From the NCBI RefSeq assembly GCF_009828055.1, contig NZ_WTYB01000001.1:1193183-1257182 (forward strand): DNA of 64,000 nt, read 5' to 3'. The position numbers and the translations under genes are program-made. The stretch is from Erythrobacter ramosus. GTDB lineage: Bacteria; Pseudomonadota; Alphaproteobacteria; Sphingomonadales; Sphingomonadaceae. Under the pieces are notes generated by a model, which saw only the letters and a program-made list of their open reading frames with translations, was not told the origin of the DNA and ran no database searches. Below, piece after piece: positions 9,311 through 17,912 of the stretch (position 1 is the stretch's first letter; each line of letters opens with the position of its first letter).

Positions 9311-10395
9311 GGAAGCACCTCATCCACATGGAAGGCGGAGTAGAAAAACGCCTGATCGCGTGCGGCGAGAGGCGCCGCGATATCGAGGCGGGGGCGGGCG
9401 CGGGGGGCGTATTCGGGCGGCATGGCGCGCGGGGCCATCATGTTCCAGTACACCAGCCGCGCGCCGGGATTGGAGGCGGCAAGGATGCTGCCGTAAGCCG
9501 CGCGGAAGCCCTCGGGCGACATGTATTCAAAGATGTCGGAGAGGTTCCAGCCGTCGACGCCTTCGGTCGCGGCCTGCTCCAGCGGGCCGAGGTGGAGGCG
9601 GACGCGGCCTACCCGCTCAGCGATGGTGGCGTGATGTTCGGGCCGCCATGCGAGCGGCAGAACCGGGCCGTGGGTGCCGGTCAGGACATAGCGCAGGTAG
9701 GGATTGGCGACGGGGTCATTGGCGACAAAGGCGTGTTCGATACGGCGCGAGACGTGATCGCTGACCGAGCCTTCGACATGATCGAAAAACGCCGGATCGC
9801 GCCCCAAGGCGCCCATCGCGCGCCGCGAGAAGAACGCCTTCAGCAGCCAGCGCCAGCGCAGGTTGTTCCAGCGGTCGTGGAGGAACGGCGCGCGTTCCTC
9901 CTGCGAGCGCGGCTGGAACACCGCTGCGACCGTGCGGCGGGAGTGGACGAAGGGCAGCAGGCGGCGGTGGAACAGGCGGAAATAGCGTTCGAACTTGCCG
10001 ACTCCGCCCGCGCCGTGGGCGATAACTTCGGGGCGCAGCGCGGCCCAGAAGGCGGCGGTCTCGGCGTCGCACTCGGCCAGCACCCGGTCAAGCAACCCGC
10101 CGCGCCGTTGCGAAGGTGCCGCGCCGAGCAGCTCGGTCAATTCGGTATGGGTCAGCACCGGAAACGCGGCCAACCTTAGCTTCAGGCACGCCAATTGCGC
10201 GGGCGAAAGGTCGGCGGCGATTACCTCGGCGGGATCGCACAGCAGCATCGCCAGCGCGTTGTCGCCTGCCGAACAGATCGACACCAGCCGACCGCCGGGA
10301 CGCTGGCCGATGGCGCTCACCAGCACGTCCGCATCCTCCCACAGCTGGGCGTAGCGGATGTGATCGAAGGCGGCCTTAGCAGCGATCTCGCTCAT
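9307..10395 (-). CDS. BtaA-like DUF3419 protein (3-amino-3-carboxypropyl transferase family)
   Basis: A 362-residue soluble protein. HIRYAQLWEDADVL near the N-terminus, the SAM-binding glycine strand VSICSAGDNALAMLL (about 38-52), RLFHRRLLPFVHSR and the late block WNLSDIFEYMS are characteristic of DUF3419/BtaA. BtaA moves the 3-amino-3-carboxypropyl group of SAM onto diacylglycerol in betaine-lipid synthesis. The usual partner, the N-methyltransferase BtaB, is not next to it; instead it sits among isoprenoid-type genes. A different acceptor, such as a prenyl alcohol or prenylated core, is therefore possible (inference). Start at 10395 overlaps the preceding stop. Confidence 0.85.
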   Translation of the reverse strand: MSEIAAKAAFDHIRYAQLWEDADVLVSAIGQRPGGRLVSICSAGDNALAMLLCDPAEVIAADLSPAQLACLKLRLAAFPVLTHTELTELLGAAPSQRRGGLLDRVLAECDAETAAFWAALRPEVIAHGAGGVGKFERYFRLFHRRLLPFVHSRRTVAAVFQPRSQEERAPFLHDRWNNLRWRWLLKAFFSRRAMGALGRDPAFFDHVEGSVSDHVSRRIEHAFVANDPVANPYLRYVLTGTHGPVLPLAWRPEHHATIAERVGRVRLHLGPLEQAATEGVDGWNLSDIFEYMSPEGFRAAYGSILAASNPGARLVYWNMMAPRAMPPEYAPRARPRLDIAAPLAARDQAFFYSAFHVDEVLP

Positions 10396-12803
10396 GCTTT
10401 GCTCACCCTTCCGCTAGCTCCGTCCACCGTCAGCACTTCGCCATCCGTAATCCAGCGGGTCGCGTCCGACAGGCCGACAACGCAGGGTATCCCCAGTTCG
10501 CGCGCCACGATGGCGCTGTGGGACAGCAGGCTACCTCGCTCGACCACGATGGCCCCAGCACTCGCAAACAGCGCGATCCAGCCCGGATCGGTGTGGCGCG
10601 CGACGAGGATTTCGCCTGCCGCGATGCTCTGGCCACGCGGGTCGGCGATGACGCGGGCGACGGCGGTGACGGTTCCTGCGGACGCGCCCGTACCGCTGCG
10701 GGTGCGTTCGTCACTGGCAGCTTGCGCGGGAGCCGCGAGGGTCGCCGCAGCGCAAGCAGGCCCTTCGGTAATGATGCGCTCGGGCGGATCGGGGAGAGCG
10801 GTAGCACGCTCCATCTCGCGGCGGCGCACCTCTGCCAGACCCGCAAGGTCGGCGGTGACGCCAAAGCCCTCGATCGCGCCGAGCACTTCGGGGAGCGTGA
10901 GCAGGAACACATCGCGGGACGCAGCGATCAGCCCCATCGCGTGGAACTGTGTCCCCATCGCCAAGAGCACGCGGCGCGCGCGCCCGAAGATGCGGGTGCG
11001 TTCGTACCGCAGGTTCTCGCGGTCGCGCACGCGGTCCTTGGCCCAGCGCACCAGCCAGCGGGCGATGATCCGCTTGACGGGTTTGCCCTTGAGCGCGACG
11101 TCCAGCCGCGCCCACGGATCGCCGCGCTCCGGCGCGGGGCCGTGGCGGCTCCTCGCAGCGGCGGCGATGGCCGCAAACAGCGGGGTGGGGTCTTCGTCGA
11201 GGGTGACGCTTTCGAGCTTCAGCTCCTCGGTGCAGCGGTCGCCGAATTCGGCGATGTAGCCCGCAACGCCATCGCTGATGGCGCTCACCTCCACGGACGC
11301 ACGGTTCTGCGCATCGAGCGCGGCCAGCAGCGCGGTATCCTCGCGTGCGGTCTCTCCCATCGCCCGGATCAACTGCGCCGGACGCGCCGAGATGATGTCG
11401 CCCTGACCGATCAGCACATCGTTGAGCGCCGCCGTGCCCTCGGCCCCGGCCCAACCTTCCAGCGCCTTACGCGCCGCTCCGAAGGCGATCATGCAGAGGA
11501 AATCATTGACGATCGGCGCGTCCCAGCGATCAAGCAGGTCGGCCTCGATCCGGCGATATTCGGCGGCAAGTTCGGTGAGGGACAGCGTCGCCACCCGCTC
11601 CGGCGCGGTCGCCTTGAGTGCGCGGTCGAGCCGCTTGCGGAACTGCGCCGAGGTTGCGGGCAGCGCGCGCGAGGCCCGCCACAGCCGCCACGCCGAGCGC
11701 GCCATGCGGGCATATTCTTTGAGGCGCTGCGGCTGACCATGCTCGATCTGCGCCAGCAGCCGTTCGGGCAGCGGGGCGCTCGTCCCCATCATCCCGTCCA
11801 TGAAACCGCGATTGAGGCTGTAGCCCGGCAGCATCGCCAGCGCGCGGTGCCAGTTGCCAAGGTTGTAATAGACCCGCCCCTCGATGCGGGAGAGCATGTT
11901 CTCGAACACCACCCGCTCGGCGCGGATGCGTTCCGGCGGCACCCCTAGCAGGCCGACAAACGCCATATAGACCCTCGCATAGGCGTAGCTGGCGAAGGAG
12001 AAGGTCAGCGGGGCGACGATGCCGGGGTAGCTTTCGACGATGTTCGAGTTGTCGAACACCATGAAGCCCGGGTCGGTGAGCGGGGCGGGGCGCAGGGGCG
12101 AGGTGATCGGGCGCGATTGCAGCAGGTAGAGCGCCCCGTCCGCAAAGGCCCATTCGATATCCTGCGGCCCGCCGAACGCGGCCTCGGCAGCGAGGCAAAG
12201 TTCGACGATGTCGCGCACCTGTTCAGGGGTCAGTCCCTCGCCATCGCCAGTGGTTGCGACGACCTCCAGCGCAGGCCGCGTGAGCCACCAACCAGAACCG
12301 TCCACCTCGCCTGCCACCAGCCGGTCGCCGAGGCCCTGCGTGGCCGAGACCACCACCCGGTCGCGCCGTCCGGCCACCGGATCGGCGGAGAAGGCGACCC
12401 CGGCGTGGGAGGCGGGGATCATGCTTTGCACCACCACAGCGGGCGGGGCGCTGTCGGCGATGCCCCGTTCGGAGCGATAGGCGGCTAGCCCTTCGCCCGC
12501 GCCCGAGGCTGAGACCTGTGCGATAGCTGCGGCGACCCCTTCGGCGGGCACATTGAGCAGGCTCTCAAACTGCCCCGCATGGCTCGCCTCGGCCCCGTCC
12601 TCGGCAAGGCCTGATGACCGCACGGCGAACGGCCCCGGCCCCAAGTCAGCCAGCGCTGCGGTCAAGGCTTCGGCGTCAGGCGCCTCAGCAGAAGGCACCA
12701 CGAAGAACGGCGGCACGGCAAAGCCCGCCGCGCTGGCGCGGGCGAGTGCGCGGCCTTTGCCGCCCGCTTCCGCCGTGTCTGCCTGCGCCCCCGTGAGGAT
12801 CAT
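10392..12803 (-). CDS. PEP-synthase/rifampin-phosphotransferase-like dikinase
   Basis: An 803-residue three-part protein. The N-terminal ATP-grasp domain shows AVRSSGLAEDG (60-70), SHAGQFESLLNV and DIEWAFADGALYLLQSRPIT. A central alpha-helical domain of about 400 residues follows with no familiar catalytic motif. The C-terminal swivelling phosphohistidine domain carries the catalytic His762 in GSLLSHSAIVARELG. PEP synthase and PPDK end in a PEP/pyruvate barrel, which is absent here. The order ATP-grasp, substrate domain, His domain is that of rifampin phosphotransferase, which phosphorylates a small molecule using ATP to AMP plus Pi. The substrate here is unknown; an isoprenoid intermediate is plausible. 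Confidence 0.87.
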   Translation of the reverse strand: MILTGAQADTAEAGGKGRALARASAAGFAVPPFFVVPSAEAPDAEALTAALADLGPGPFAVRSSGLAEDGAEASHAGQFESLLNVPAEGVAAAIAQVSASGAGEGLAAYRSERGIADSAPPAVVVQSMIPASHAGVAFSADPVAGRRDRVVVSATQGLGDRLVAGEVDGSGWWLTRPALEVVATTGDGEGLTPEQVRDIVELCLAAEAAFGGPQDIEWAFADGALYLLQSRPITSPLRPAPLTDPGFMVFDNSNIVESYPGIVAPLTFSFASYAYARVYMAFVGLLGVPPERIRAERVVFENMLSRIEGRVYYNLGNWHRALAMLPGYSLNRGFMDGMMGTSAPLPERLLAQIEHGQPQRLKEYARMARSAWRLWRASRALPATSAQFRKRLDRALKATAPERVATLSLTELAAEYRRIEADLLDRWDAPIVNDFLCMIAFGAARKALEGWAGAEGTAALNDVLIGQGDIISARPAQLIRAMGETAREDTALLAALDAQNRASVEVSAISDGVAGYIAEFGDRCTEELKLESVTLDEDPTPLFAAIAAAARSRHGPAPERGDPWARLDVALKGKPVKRIIARWLVRWAKDRVRDRENLRYERTRIFGRARRVLLAMGTQFHAMGLIAASRDVFLLTLPEVLGAIEGFGVTADLAGLAEVRRREMERATALPDPPERIITEGPACAAATLAAPAQAASDERTRSGTGASAGTVTAVARVIADPRGQSIAAGEILVARHTDPGWIALFASAGAIVVERGSLLSHSAIVARELGIPCVVGLSDATRWITDGEVLTVDGASGRVSKA

Positions 12804-13726
12804 CGAAGCAACGCCCCCGCAAAGGGCGCGAAGCCCGCCGCGCCATAGCAGGCAAAGACCCACAGGCCCGATGCATCCTCCAGCGCCTTGGCCCGCTCCG
12901 GCGTGGCCGCCGCGCGATACAGCAGCGCCGCGCGCCCGGCATAGACCACCCCGGCCAGCCCGATCACACCTGTCAGCACCGGCGCGCCAGTCGCAAAGCC
13001 CACCGCCAGCAGCAGCGCCAGTGCGACGCCCAGACACGCCAGCCACAGCACCGAACCGCGCCTTGGCCCAAGCACGCGGCTGTAAGTCTCCACGCCCTCA
13101 CGCTCGGACTCAGGCGCCCAGAGCTTGCGGCCGATTTCCAGCACGCAGCCATTGGCGAAGCTCAGAAACAGGAACAGCGACAGCGCCGGCACGGGCGTGC
13201 CGTGGGGCGTCCACTCCGCGCCTGTAATCACCAGATCGATCAGCGGCATGACCGCCATGTGGCTGACCAGATAGGCGAACGGCCGCGCCTTCAGCCACGC
13301 GGGCACGAAGAACTCGAAGCTCATTAGTGTCATCCAGCCCCATGCGACGCCCAGCAGCGCGATCAGCCGCAGGTCCACCGCCAGAGCGGCCAGCGCAGCG
13401 ACAGCCGCACTGGCGATCCCCAGCGCGATAATCGTCTCCAGCCGCACCAGCCCCCGCGGGATCGGACGTTCAGGACGGAAGCGGGCATCATCCTCCTTGT
13501 CCTTGATCTCGTCGAGCACCCGCAGCTGGAAGAAGAAGGCCAGCGTGATGATGAAGGCGGCGAGGTACGCCGTCAGCGCCGGTGCGTCGCGGCCCGCCAG
13601 ATGCGCCGAGACGCTGACACTCGCCCCTGCAAACACGGCACACAGCACGGCGGTGCGGCCCAGCGGGAAGCGCTCGGCCTGATATGTCCACAGGCGTGCG
13701 GGCAAGGAGGGGCGGGCGGCGTCCAT
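12800..13726 (-). CDS. UbiA-family prenyltransferase
   Basis: A 308-residue membrane protein with about eight hydrophobic helices, started at ATG 13726, four bases after the HMG-CoA reductase stop. The first Asp-rich motif is LDEIKDKEDDARFRPERPIPRG (Asp72/Asp76), close to the Mg-diphosphate site of UbiA enzymes. The second motif is replaced by LEIGRKLWAPE...EGVETYS, typical of a poorly studied bacterial branch. UbiA proteins attach prenyl chains to aromatic or glycerol-phosphate acceptors inside the membrane. Its neighbours (HMG-CoA reductase, phytol-kinase-like) suggest it uses a prenyl diphosphate from the same pathway. Acceptor unknown. Confidence 0.88.
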   Translation of the reverse strand: MDAARPSLPARLWTYQAERFPLGRTAVLCAVFAGASVSVSAHLAGRDAPALTAYLAAFIITLAFFFQLRVLDEIKDKEDDARFRPERPIPRGLVRLETIIALGIASAAVAALAALAVDLRLIALLGVAWGWMTLMSFEFFVPAWLKARPFAYLVSHMAVMPLIDLVITGAEWTPHGTPVPALSLFLFLSFANGCVLEIGRKLWAPESEREGVETYSRVLGPRRGSVLWLACLGVALALLLAVGFATGAPVLTGVIGLAGVVYAGRAALLYRAAATPERAKALEDASGLWVFACYGAAGFAPFAGALLR

Positions 13727-13730
13727 CGCC

Positions 13731-14990
13731 TCAGCCGCGCGTCCGGGCGAGCTTGTGGTGGGCGCTGGTGAACACCCCGCTGGCAATCGCCGCCATGATC
13801 GAAATCTCACCTGCGAGACACAGCCCGGCGGTGACCTCGGCCAAAGCCCGCGCCTTGCCGCTCCCCGCCAGCCCCATCAGTTCCAGCGCCGCGCGCTGGT
13901 GCGGCATTCCCGTGCCGCCGCCGACCGTGCCGACCATCAGATTGGGAAGCGTGACGCTCATGAACAGCGCGCCATCAGAACGCGGTTCCATCCGGGTAAA
14001 GCCGACCGCGCTCTCCGCCACGCAGGCCGCGTCCTGACCGGTGGCGATGAACAGCGCGGCGAGCCCGTTGGCGAAATGCCCCTGCGCGCCGATTTGGCCC
14101 GAGAGCGTGGCGCCCAATTGCGCCACCCGCGCATAGGCGAGCATCGTTTCGGCATCGGTGCCAAGCGTGCGGCGGATCACTTCGGTAGGCAGTGTGACGC
14201 TGGCCGAAACCTTGCGTCCGCGCCCGCCGATCAGGCCGAGGTAACTCGCCTTCTTGTCGCCGGAGAAATTGCCCTCAATGAACCAGTGCAGCGGCTGCAC
14301 GGGGGTGTGCGCGATGATCCAGCGGCACATTGCCTCGGTCGCGATGGTGACCATGTTCTGGCCTGAGGCATCGCCGGTGGTGTAGCGGCATACGAGAAAC
14401 ACCGTGTCGCTATCGATCATCGGCTCAATCGCCTGCAGCCGCCCGTGGCGGGTGGTGGCATGAGCGGCGGCGGCAAGGTCGGCCTCGTGCCGGGTCGCCC
14501 AGGCGACGAAGCTGCCTGCCTCGGCCAGAGAGGCGAAGACGAAGGCCGGCGCGCGGGCGACATTCTCACCCAGCAGCGCTGCGCTGGTGCCGCCCGCCTG
14601 GTTGATGGCGTGGGCTCCGCGCGCATAGGAGGCGACCAGTGCGGCTTCGCTGGTGGCGAGCGGCAGCCAGTAATCCCCGCTGGCGTGCAATCCGTTGACC
14701 CTGAGCGGCCCGGCGACCCCCAGCGGCAGCGCGGTCATGCCGATCGGGTTCTCGATATTTCCGGCGCATTGGGAGAGCACCTCAAGCGCCGCGTCATCCG
14801 CCAGCGGCCCCGGAGCCGCCGCCGCCTCGCCCGTCCACCAAGCACGGATTGCGCCGATATCGACCCCGCGCCGCACCCTGAAGCGCCGCGCAGACGGCGC
14901 ACCACCGCGCAGCCGCGCGCTCAAGGTGTTCGCCGCATCGGCGCCGCCCAGCGATTCGATGAAGGCAAGCAGGCGCCGGGGAAACAACAC
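13731..14990 (-). CDS. class I-like hydroxymethylglutaryl-CoA reductase
   Basis: A 419-residue catalytic domain without membrane anchor, started at GTG 14990, which has GGGAG nine bases upstream; longer in-frame starts give an unlikely N-terminus. Landmarks are ENPIGMTALPLGVAGPL, catalytic Glu115 in LATSEAAL, TGDASGQNM (usually DAMGMNM), Lys246 in GDKKAS, Asp320 in TGQDAA, VGTVGGGT and His411 in TSAHHKL. All four residues of the known mechanism are therefore present. The enzyme reduces HMG-CoA to mevalonate with NAD(P)H. Alphaproteobacteria normally make isoprenoids by the MEP route, so a lone HMG-CoA reductase opening this operon is odd; another branched acyl-CoA may be the true substrate. 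Confidence 0.93.
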   Translation of the reverse strand: MLFPRRLLAFIESLGGADAANTLSARLRGGAPSARRFRVRRGVDIGAIRAWWTGEAAAAPGPLADDAALEVLSQCAGNIENPIGMTALPLGVAGPLRVNGLHASGDYWLPLATSEAALVASYARGAHAINQAGGTSAALLGENVARAPAFVFASLAEAGSFVAWATRHEADLAAAAHATTRHGRLQAIEPMIDSDTVFLVCRYTTGDASGQNMVTIATEAMCRWIIAHTPVQPLHWFIEGNFSGDKKASYLGLIGGRGRKVSASVTLPTEVIRRTLGTDAETMLAYARVAQLGATLSGQIGAQGHFANGLAALFIATGQDAACVAESAVGFTRMEPRSDGALFMSVTLPNLMVGTVGGGTGMPHQRAALELMGLAGSGKARALAEVTAGLCLAGEISIMAAIASGVFTSAHHKLARTRG

Positions 14991-15192
14991 GCTTCGGGAC
15001 TCCCATGTCCGGCACGCCCGGCACGTTGGCGATATAAACCACCAGAGCTTAAATTTATGCAATGACAAAGCTTCAGCGCGCTCGCCTTGCGCATGTCGCG
15101 GCAGGCAGGGCGGCAATCGCATATTGACCCGCCGCCCGGAATCATGGCAAGCGCCCCCCGCGTCTGCGAGCGGCCCGTCCGCCTCGCCCGAT

Positions 15193-15266
15193 GCGGGTGT
15201 AGCTCAATGGTAGAGCAGAAGCTTCCCAAGCTTACGACGAGGGTTCGATTCCCTTCACCCGCTCCA
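15193..15266 (+). tRNA. tRNA-Gly (anticodon CCC)
   Basis: A cloverleaf of 74 bases including an encoded CCA. The acceptor GCGGGTG pairs with CACCCGC. The D arm is GCTC/GAGC, the anticodon loop is TTCCCAA giving CCC, and the T arm is GAGGG-TTCGATT-CCCTT. The anticodon reads GGG glycine codons. The anticodon stem has one non-pairing outer position. A TTGACC hexamer at 15124-15129 could be the -35 box. It lies alone between the HMG-CoA reductase operon and an esterase gene. Confidence 0.96.
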
Positions 15267-15309
15267 GCGCTGCTGCTCCACATTCTCCGGATGATTGCAC
15301 CAATGCCGG

Positions 15310-16260
15310 TCAGGCCACGTGGTGCCGCGTAAAGTCGACTTGCAATAGGGTGAAGGCGCTCGCCAGCGGGTTGGCGTCCATGTCGAAAGCGTGGATACCT
15401 CCTGCGACTTCCTCAAAGGACACCGCCACGCCCGCTTCGGCGAGGCGCCGCGCATAGTCGCGCACTTCGTCGAGGAAGAGATCGCAGCTGCCGACGCCCA
15501 CCCATGCCGGGGGGAGGCCTGACAGATCCGCGCGGCGTGCTGCGGCGGCGTAAGGCAGCGCCTGCGCATCGCGCTTGCCGCCGAGATAGGCGGGCCAGGC
15601 AAAGCGGTTGTTGGCATTGCTCCAGATGCTGTGGCGCGGGGTATCGAGTTCGCGGCGCTGCGCGGTGCGATCATCCAGCATCGGGTAGATCAACAACTGT
15701 GCGGCGGGCTGCTGGCCGCCTTCATCATGGATACGGTGCACCAGATTGGCTGCAAGGCCGCCGCCTGCACTGTAGCCGCCAATCACGATCTTTACCGGGT
15801 CGATCCCCAAGGCCTCGGCGCGGGCCAGCACGCGGTGCCATGCCGCGTGGCCATCATCCAGCGCGGCGGGAAACGGGGCTTGGGGTGCGAGCCGGTAGGC
15901 CGGGCAGATCACCGGCACGCCCAGTGTCTTGGCGAACATGGCGGCCTTAGGGAATATGTCCTCGGGCCGTCCGAACACGAAGCCGCCACCGTGAAACAGG
16001 ATCAGCGCGCCATCGCCTCTGCGCGTATCGGGCGTGATGATCGCGATGCGCTCTCCGCCGGAATGGTCATAGGAAAGGCTGACACCGGCAGGATCAAACG
16101 GCGGGCGCACCAAGCGTCCCAGCAGCCGGAGCAGCCGGTAGGTGAAGCGGTTGACCACCAGTTTGCCGAGCTTCTTGTCGAGCGCCGCCAGTTCGGGCGC
16201 GATTGGCGGCGGATTGGCGGAACTGTGCGGGTGCGGGTCCGTCTGTGCGCTGATCGTCAT
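15310..16260 (-). CDS. HSL-family alpha/beta hydrolase (carboxylesterase)
   Basis: A 316-residue enzyme started at ATG 16260, which has GAGGGG upstream. The oxyanion motif LFHGGGFVFG, nucleophile elbow IGGYSAGGGLAAN, acid in the CDLFLDEVRDY region and base His in GGIHAFDMD are those of the hormone-sensitive-lipase family (short-chain esterases and lipases). There is no clear signal peptide, so it is probably cytosolic. It is divergent from the aldehyde dehydrogenase at 16434, and the shared intergenic stretch contains a 7-bp inverted repeat. Substrate not determinable. Confidence 0.9.
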   Translation of the reverse strand: MTISAQTDPHPHSSANPPPIAPELAALDKKLGKLVVNRFTYRLLRLLGRLVRPPFDPAGVSLSYDHSGGERIAIITPDTRRGDGALILFHGGGFVFGRPEDIFPKAAMFAKTLGVPVICPAYRLAPQAPFPAALDDGHAAWHRVLARAEALGIDPVKIVIGGYSAGGGLAANLVHRIHDEGGQQPAAQLLIYPMLDDRTAQRRELDTPRHSIWSNANNRFAWPAYLGGKRDAQALPYAAAARRADLSGLPPAWVGVGSCDLFLDEVRDYARRLAEAGVAVSFEEVAGGIHAFDMDANPLASAFTLLQVDFTRHHVA

Positions 16261-16348
16261 CGGGAGCCCCTCTGCCACTGGTGGAGCACCGTAGCCCTGC
16301 CGCCGCCGGGCGTGCAAGCTATCCTCTCTGACAGGCGTGGGCCCGATC

Positions 16349-16369
16349 ACCTGTGCAAAATACACAGGT
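16349..16369. promoter_or_regulatory. inverted repeat, candidate operator between divergent genes
   Basis: Perfect 7-bp arms ACCTGTG and CACAGGT are separated by the AT-rich 7-base spacer CAAAATA. They lie between the divergent esterase (start 16260) and aldehyde dehydrogenase (start 16434). The symmetry and position suit a dimeric repressor site. No regulator gene is adjacent, so this is only a candidate. Confidence 0.4.
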
Positions 16370-16433
16370 CTCTTGGCTCCGCTCATCGGCTAGGCGGGAC
16401 ATGATCGCAGCGCCCCAACCAACAGGACCGGCC

Positions 16434-17867
16434 ATGACCCAGGAATACACTTCGGATCTTGCGCTTTTCATCAATGGCAGCTGGCGCAGCGGGCAGGGGC
16501 GGGAGACCTTGCGTGTGCTCAACCCTGCGCTCGGGTCAGGGATTGCCGATCTGCCGGTGGCGACCGCGGCTGATCTTGAAGAAGCGCTCGCCGCCGCCGA
16601 GCAGGGCTTCAAAGAGTGGCGCATGGTCGATGTCGATACGCGCGGGGCGATCTTGCGCAAGGCGGCGGCGCTCATCCGTGAGCGGGCCCCGGCCATGGCG
16701 CTGCTGCTGACCACTGAACAGGGTAAGCCGAAGGCCGAGGCGCTGGGCGAAATCATGGGCGCGGCGTCGTTCTTCGACTTCTACGCCGAAGAGGCCAAGC
16801 GCGCCTATGGCCGGGTGCTGGTGCGGCCCACCGGCCAGCGGGCGATGGTGCTGAAACAGCCGGTCGGCCCGGTGGCGGTGTTCACGCCGTGGAATTTCCC
16901 GGTCTACATGCTCGCCAAGAAGCTCGCACCCGCGCTGGCGGCGGGCTGTTCGGTGATTGCCAAGCCGGCCGAGGAATGCCCGGCCTCGTCTTCGGCGCTG
17001 ATGCGGTGCCTGCTGGATGCCGGGGTTCCGGCCAATGCGGCGCAGCTGGTATTCGGCGTGCCCGACATGATCAGCCGCACGCTGATTGCCTCGCCCATCA
17101 TCCGCAAGATCAGCTTCACCGGCTCGGCTGCGGTGGGCAAGCACTTGATGCGGCTCGCGGCGGACGGGTTGAAGCGGATCACGATGGAGCTGGGCGGCCA
17201 CGCGCCGGTGCTGGTGTTCGATGATGTCGATCTTCCCAAAGTGCTCGATGTGCTGGTGGCGCAGAAGTTCCGCAATGCCGGGCAGGTTTGCGTCGCGCCG
17301 ACGCGCTTCTATGTGCAGGAGCGGATTTACGAGGCCTTCCTCACCGGCTTTGCCGAGCGCGCGGCGGCGCTCAAGGTCGGCAATGGGCTGGAGGACGGGG
17401 TGCAGATGGGCCCGCTCGCCAACCCGCGCCGCCCGGCTGCGCTCACCAGCCTGATCGGCAATGCGACCGCCCACGGCAGTCGGCTGCTGACGGGCGGTGC
17501 AGCCTATGGCGAAGGGTTCTTCTTCCAGCCCACCCTAATCGCCGATGTGCCCAACGAAGCTGCGATCATGAACACCGAGCCGTTCGGCCCTGTCGCCGTC
17601 ACCCGGCCTTTCGCCACGTTCGACGATGCGATTGCCGAAGCCAACCGCGGACCGTTCGGCCTTGCCGCCTTCGCCTTCACCAATGATCTGCGCACTGCCA
17701 ATCTGGTGGGTGACGCGCTGGAGGCGGGGATGGTCGGGATTAACAGCTTTGCGATCTCGGTGGCGGATGCGCCGTTTGGCGGGGTCAAGGAATCAGGTTT
17801 CGGCAGTGAAGGCGGTTCGGAAGGGCTTGATAGCTACATGGTGGTCAAGGCGATCCACCAGGCCTGA
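16434..17867 (+). CDS. NAD(P)-dependent aldehyde dehydrogenase (succinate-semialdehyde dehydrogenase-like)
   Basis: A 477-residue member of the aldehyde dehydrogenase superfamily, normal length. Cofactor site FTPWNFPVYML and FTGSAAVGKHLM, general base Glu in ELGGHAPVLVF and catalytic Cys in NAGQVCVAPTRFYVQ are intact, with the late block NTEPFGPVA. The sequence style (QPVGPVAVFTPWNFP, FGGVKESGFG) fits the succinate-semialdehyde/aliphatic group. It oxidises an aldehyde to the acid in the cytosol. ATG 16434 has AGGA upstream. Specific substrate unproven. Confidence 0.92.
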   Translation: MTQEYTSDLALFINGSWRSGQGRETLRVLNPALGSGIADLPVATAADLEEALAAAEQGFKEWRMVDVDTRGAILRKAAALIRERAPAMALLLTTEQGKPKAEALGEIMGAASFFDFYAEEAKRAYGRVLVRPTGQRAMVLKQPVGPVAVFTPWNFPVYMLAKKLAPALAAGCSVIAKPAEECPASSSALMRCLLDAGVPANAAQLVFGVPDMISRTLIASPIIRKISFTGSAAVGKHLMRLAADGLKRITMELGGHAPVLVFDDVDLPKVLDVLVAQKFRNAGQVCVAPTRFYVQERIYEAFLTGFAERAAALKVGNGLEDGVQMGPLANPRRPAALTSLIGNATAHGSRLLTGGAAYGEGFFFQPTLIADVPNEAAIMNTEPFGPVAVTRPFATFDDAIAEANRGPFGLAAFAFTNDLRTANLVGDALEAGMVGINSFAISVADAPFGGVKESGFGSEGGSEGLDSYMVVKAIHQA

Positions 17868-17912
17868 GGGTAGACGTGCAGGTCAGGGGCTAGCCGCGCC
17901 GATCGCTTGAAA

